Positions 5,956-6,795 of a stretch of DNA of 6,795 nt are shown here, piece by piece; the first letter of the stretch is position 1, and each line of letters starts with the position of its first letter. Source of the stretch: an uncultured Clostridia bacterium (GTDB taxonomy: Bacteria > Bacillota > Clostridia > Christensenellales > Borkfalkiaceae); contig CANREX010000081.1 in assembly GCA_947629735.1 (NCBI GenBank), positions 1 through 6,795 on the forward strand, read 5' to 3'. The notes under the pieces were generated by a model that was given only the letters and a program-made list of their open reading frames with translations, had not been told where the DNA came from and did not search any database. The translations under genes and the position numbers were made by a program.

Positions 5956-6381
5956 ATGAATAAGGTATTTTTGATTGGAAATCTCACCCGCGATCCCGAG
6001 CTCACGGAGACGAGCGGCGGCGTATCCATTTGCCGCTTCTCTATCGCGGTGAACAGGAACTATTCGGGTTCGGACGGGGAGAGAAAGACGGACTTCTTTA
6101 ACGTCACCGCATGGCGCGGCTTGGGCGAAACGGTCGCGCGCTTTGCGAAAAAGGGAAACAAGGTGGCTGTGAGCGGCTCAATAGAGCTTAGGAATTACGA
6201 GGACAGCCAGGGCGTCAAGCGCACGGGAGTTGACATCATCGCGCAGGACGTCGAGTTTTTGACGCCGCGCGGAAGCAGTTCCGATTCGGGCTATGAAAGC
6301 GACGTCGCCCCCGCACCCGCAAGCGGCAGGCAGAAGCCCGCGTTGCAGTCGTTTGACGACGACAGCGATATTCCCTTCTGA
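5956..6381 (+). CDS. ssb: Single-stranded DNA-binding protein
   Basis: SSB coats single-stranded DNA as a tetramer in replication, repair and recombination, and recruits partners through its C-terminal tip. The 141-residue product has an N-terminal OB fold (about 1-102) starting MNKVFLIGNLTRDPE. It contains the core residues KTDFFNVTAWRG (44-55), with aromatic residues F47, F48 and W53, and GVDIIAQDVEFL (91-102). A short Ser/Gly/Pro/Ala linker (103-133) leads to the acidic tip DDDSDIPF (134-141), which is intact. The linker is shorter than in many bacterial SSBs. ATG 5956 has a modest ribosome site (GGGGA at 5944-5948) and may depend partly on coupling to rpsF, whose stop lies 13 bp upstream. 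Confidence 0.97.
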   Translation: MNKVFLIGNLTRDPELTETSGGVSICRFSIAVNRNYSGSDGERKTDFFNVTAWRGLGETVARFAKKGNKVAVSGSIELRNYEDSQGVKRTGVDIIAQDVEFLTPRGSSSDSGYESDVAPAPASGRQKPALQSFDDDSDIPF

Positions 6382-6438
6382 TAAAAGCGCAAATTTTAAG
6401 CGCGGCAGCGGGAATGTACTAATTTAAGGAGAATTAAA
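6382..6438 (+). other. ssb-rpsR spacer with ribosome site
   Basis: The 57-bp gap contains AAGCGC twice (6385-6390 and 6398-6403) around an AT-rich core, and AAGGAG (6426-6431), a strong Shine-Dalgarno site seven bases before rpsR. No terminator or convincing promoter is visible, so rpsR is most likely read from the rpsF promoter. Confidence 0.6.
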
Positions 6439-6687
6439 ATGGAAGATAAGACAACCGTTAAAAAGAGCTATAAAAAAGCTCCTCGCAGAAAGGTTTGCGC
6501 TTTCTGTCAGGAAAAGGTGGAGGTCATAGACTATAAGGACATCAACCGCCTTAAAAAATATGTGACCGAAGCAGGAAAAATTCTTCCCAGAAGAATGAGC
6601 GGCACGTGCGCAAAGCACCAAAGAGAGCTTTCCACCGCAATCAAGCGGGCGCGCATTGCTTCGCTTTTGCCTTTTAAGGGGGAGTGA
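6439..6687 (+). CDS. rpsR: 30S ribosomal protein S18, zinc-binding (C+) form
   Basis: S18 pairs with S6 on the 30S platform. The 82-residue product has the family core IDYKDINRLKKYVTEAGKI (30-48), then LPRRMSGTCAKHQREL and AIKRARIASLLPF (67-79), aligning throughout with known S18 proteins. It has a basic N-terminal extension (KKSYKKAPRRK). Cys20-x2-Cys23 (CAFC) and Cys57-x2-His60 (CAKH) make a complete putative zinc site, placing it in the C+ class; enterobacterial S18 lacks these residues. It is the last gene of the operon and is followed after 13 bp by an intrinsic terminator. Confidence 0.97.
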   Translation: MEDKTTVKKSYKKAPRRKVCAFCQEKVEVIDYKDINRLKKYVTEAGKILPRRMSGTCAKHQRELSTAIKRARIASLLPFKGE

Positions 6688-6700
6688 GTGAAAGAGAGAT

Positions 6701-6728
6701 AGGCGGCGCATTTTGCGCCGCCTTTTGT
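6701..6728 (+). terminator. Intrinsic terminator of the rpsF-ssb-rpsR operon
   Basis: GGCGGCGCA (6702-6710) pairs perfectly with TGCGCCGCC (6714-6722) around a TTT loop, with A6701-T6723 extending the stem to 10 bp. TTTTGT follows. The very GC-rich stem plus T-run, 13 bp after the rpsR stop, is a textbook Rho-independent terminator. Confidence 0.9.
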
Positions 6729-6777
6729 AATGGCAGAGCCCCGAGGCGTTTTCGTCTCGGGGCTCTGCCATTACAAA
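6724..6777. repeat. Long near-perfect palindrome (25-bp arms, 4-nt loop)
   Basis: The left arm 6724-6748 (beginning TTTGTAATGGCAGAGCC) is complementary to 6753-6777 (ending GGCTCTGCCATTACAAA) across a TTTT loop. Only the 6746-6755 position needs a G-U pair. No T-run follows on either strand, so it is not itself a standard terminator. Its left arm overlaps the T-run of the preceding terminator. Size and symmetry fit a dispersed intergenic palindrome (REP- or MITE-like) or a strong mRNA 3'-end hairpin. Only one copy is in this window. Confidence 0.85.
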
Positions 6778-6795
6778 GCTGCCGCTAAACGCATA
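6778..6795. other. Unassigned end of window
   Basis: The last 18 bases after the palindrome are too short to assign to a gene or site. Confidence 0.5.

Overview
The window looks like chromosomal DNA from a Bacillota (Firmicutes) bacterium, probably an uncultivated, moderately GC-rich member of the Clostridia. The evidence is the gene order rpsF-ssb-rpsR, strong Shine-Dalgarno sites of the GGAGG type, a CCA-adding enzyme fused to an HD domain, and a very large membrane-anchored repeat protein. UGA is used as an ordinary stop (ssb, rpsR), so the genetic code is standard. The order-level guess rests on general resemblance only. All real genes lie on the + strand.

Layout. Positions 1-990 hold the 3' three quarters of a CCA tRNA nucleotidyltransferase gene; its 5' end is outside the window. 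Positions 991-1307 form a non-coding gap with short direct repeats, stop-poor Lys/Arg-rich sequence, a promoter and a small 5'-UTR hairpin. Positions 1308-5492 encode a 1394-residue orphan protein with one N-terminal membrane anchor. Its body contains eight tandem modules of about 96 residues (nt 2523-4838), a repeat I do not recognise as a named domain. Positions 5493-5660 carry a sigma-A-type promoter and a structured leader that fits the known S6:S18-binding autoregulatory RNA. This leads into the compact operon rpsF (5661-5942), ssb (5956-6381) and rpsR (6439-6687), which ends at a canonical intrinsic terminator (6701-6728). A second, almost perfect 25-bp-stem palindrome (6724-6777) follows it, and the window closes in unassigned sequence.

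How the parts work together. The rpsF-ssb-rpsR cluster is a housekeeping unit joining two 30S proteins, S6 and S18, which bind each other and the 16S rRNA platform, with the replication and repair protein SSB. The leader would let excess S6:S18 complex repress the operon. The CCA enzyme completes tRNA 3' ends. The large repeat protein has its own promoter and no visible functional link to its neighbours; it is best read as an envelope or surface protein of unknown role. The most novel items are this repeat architecture, its mosaic duplication history and the long palindrome after rpsR.
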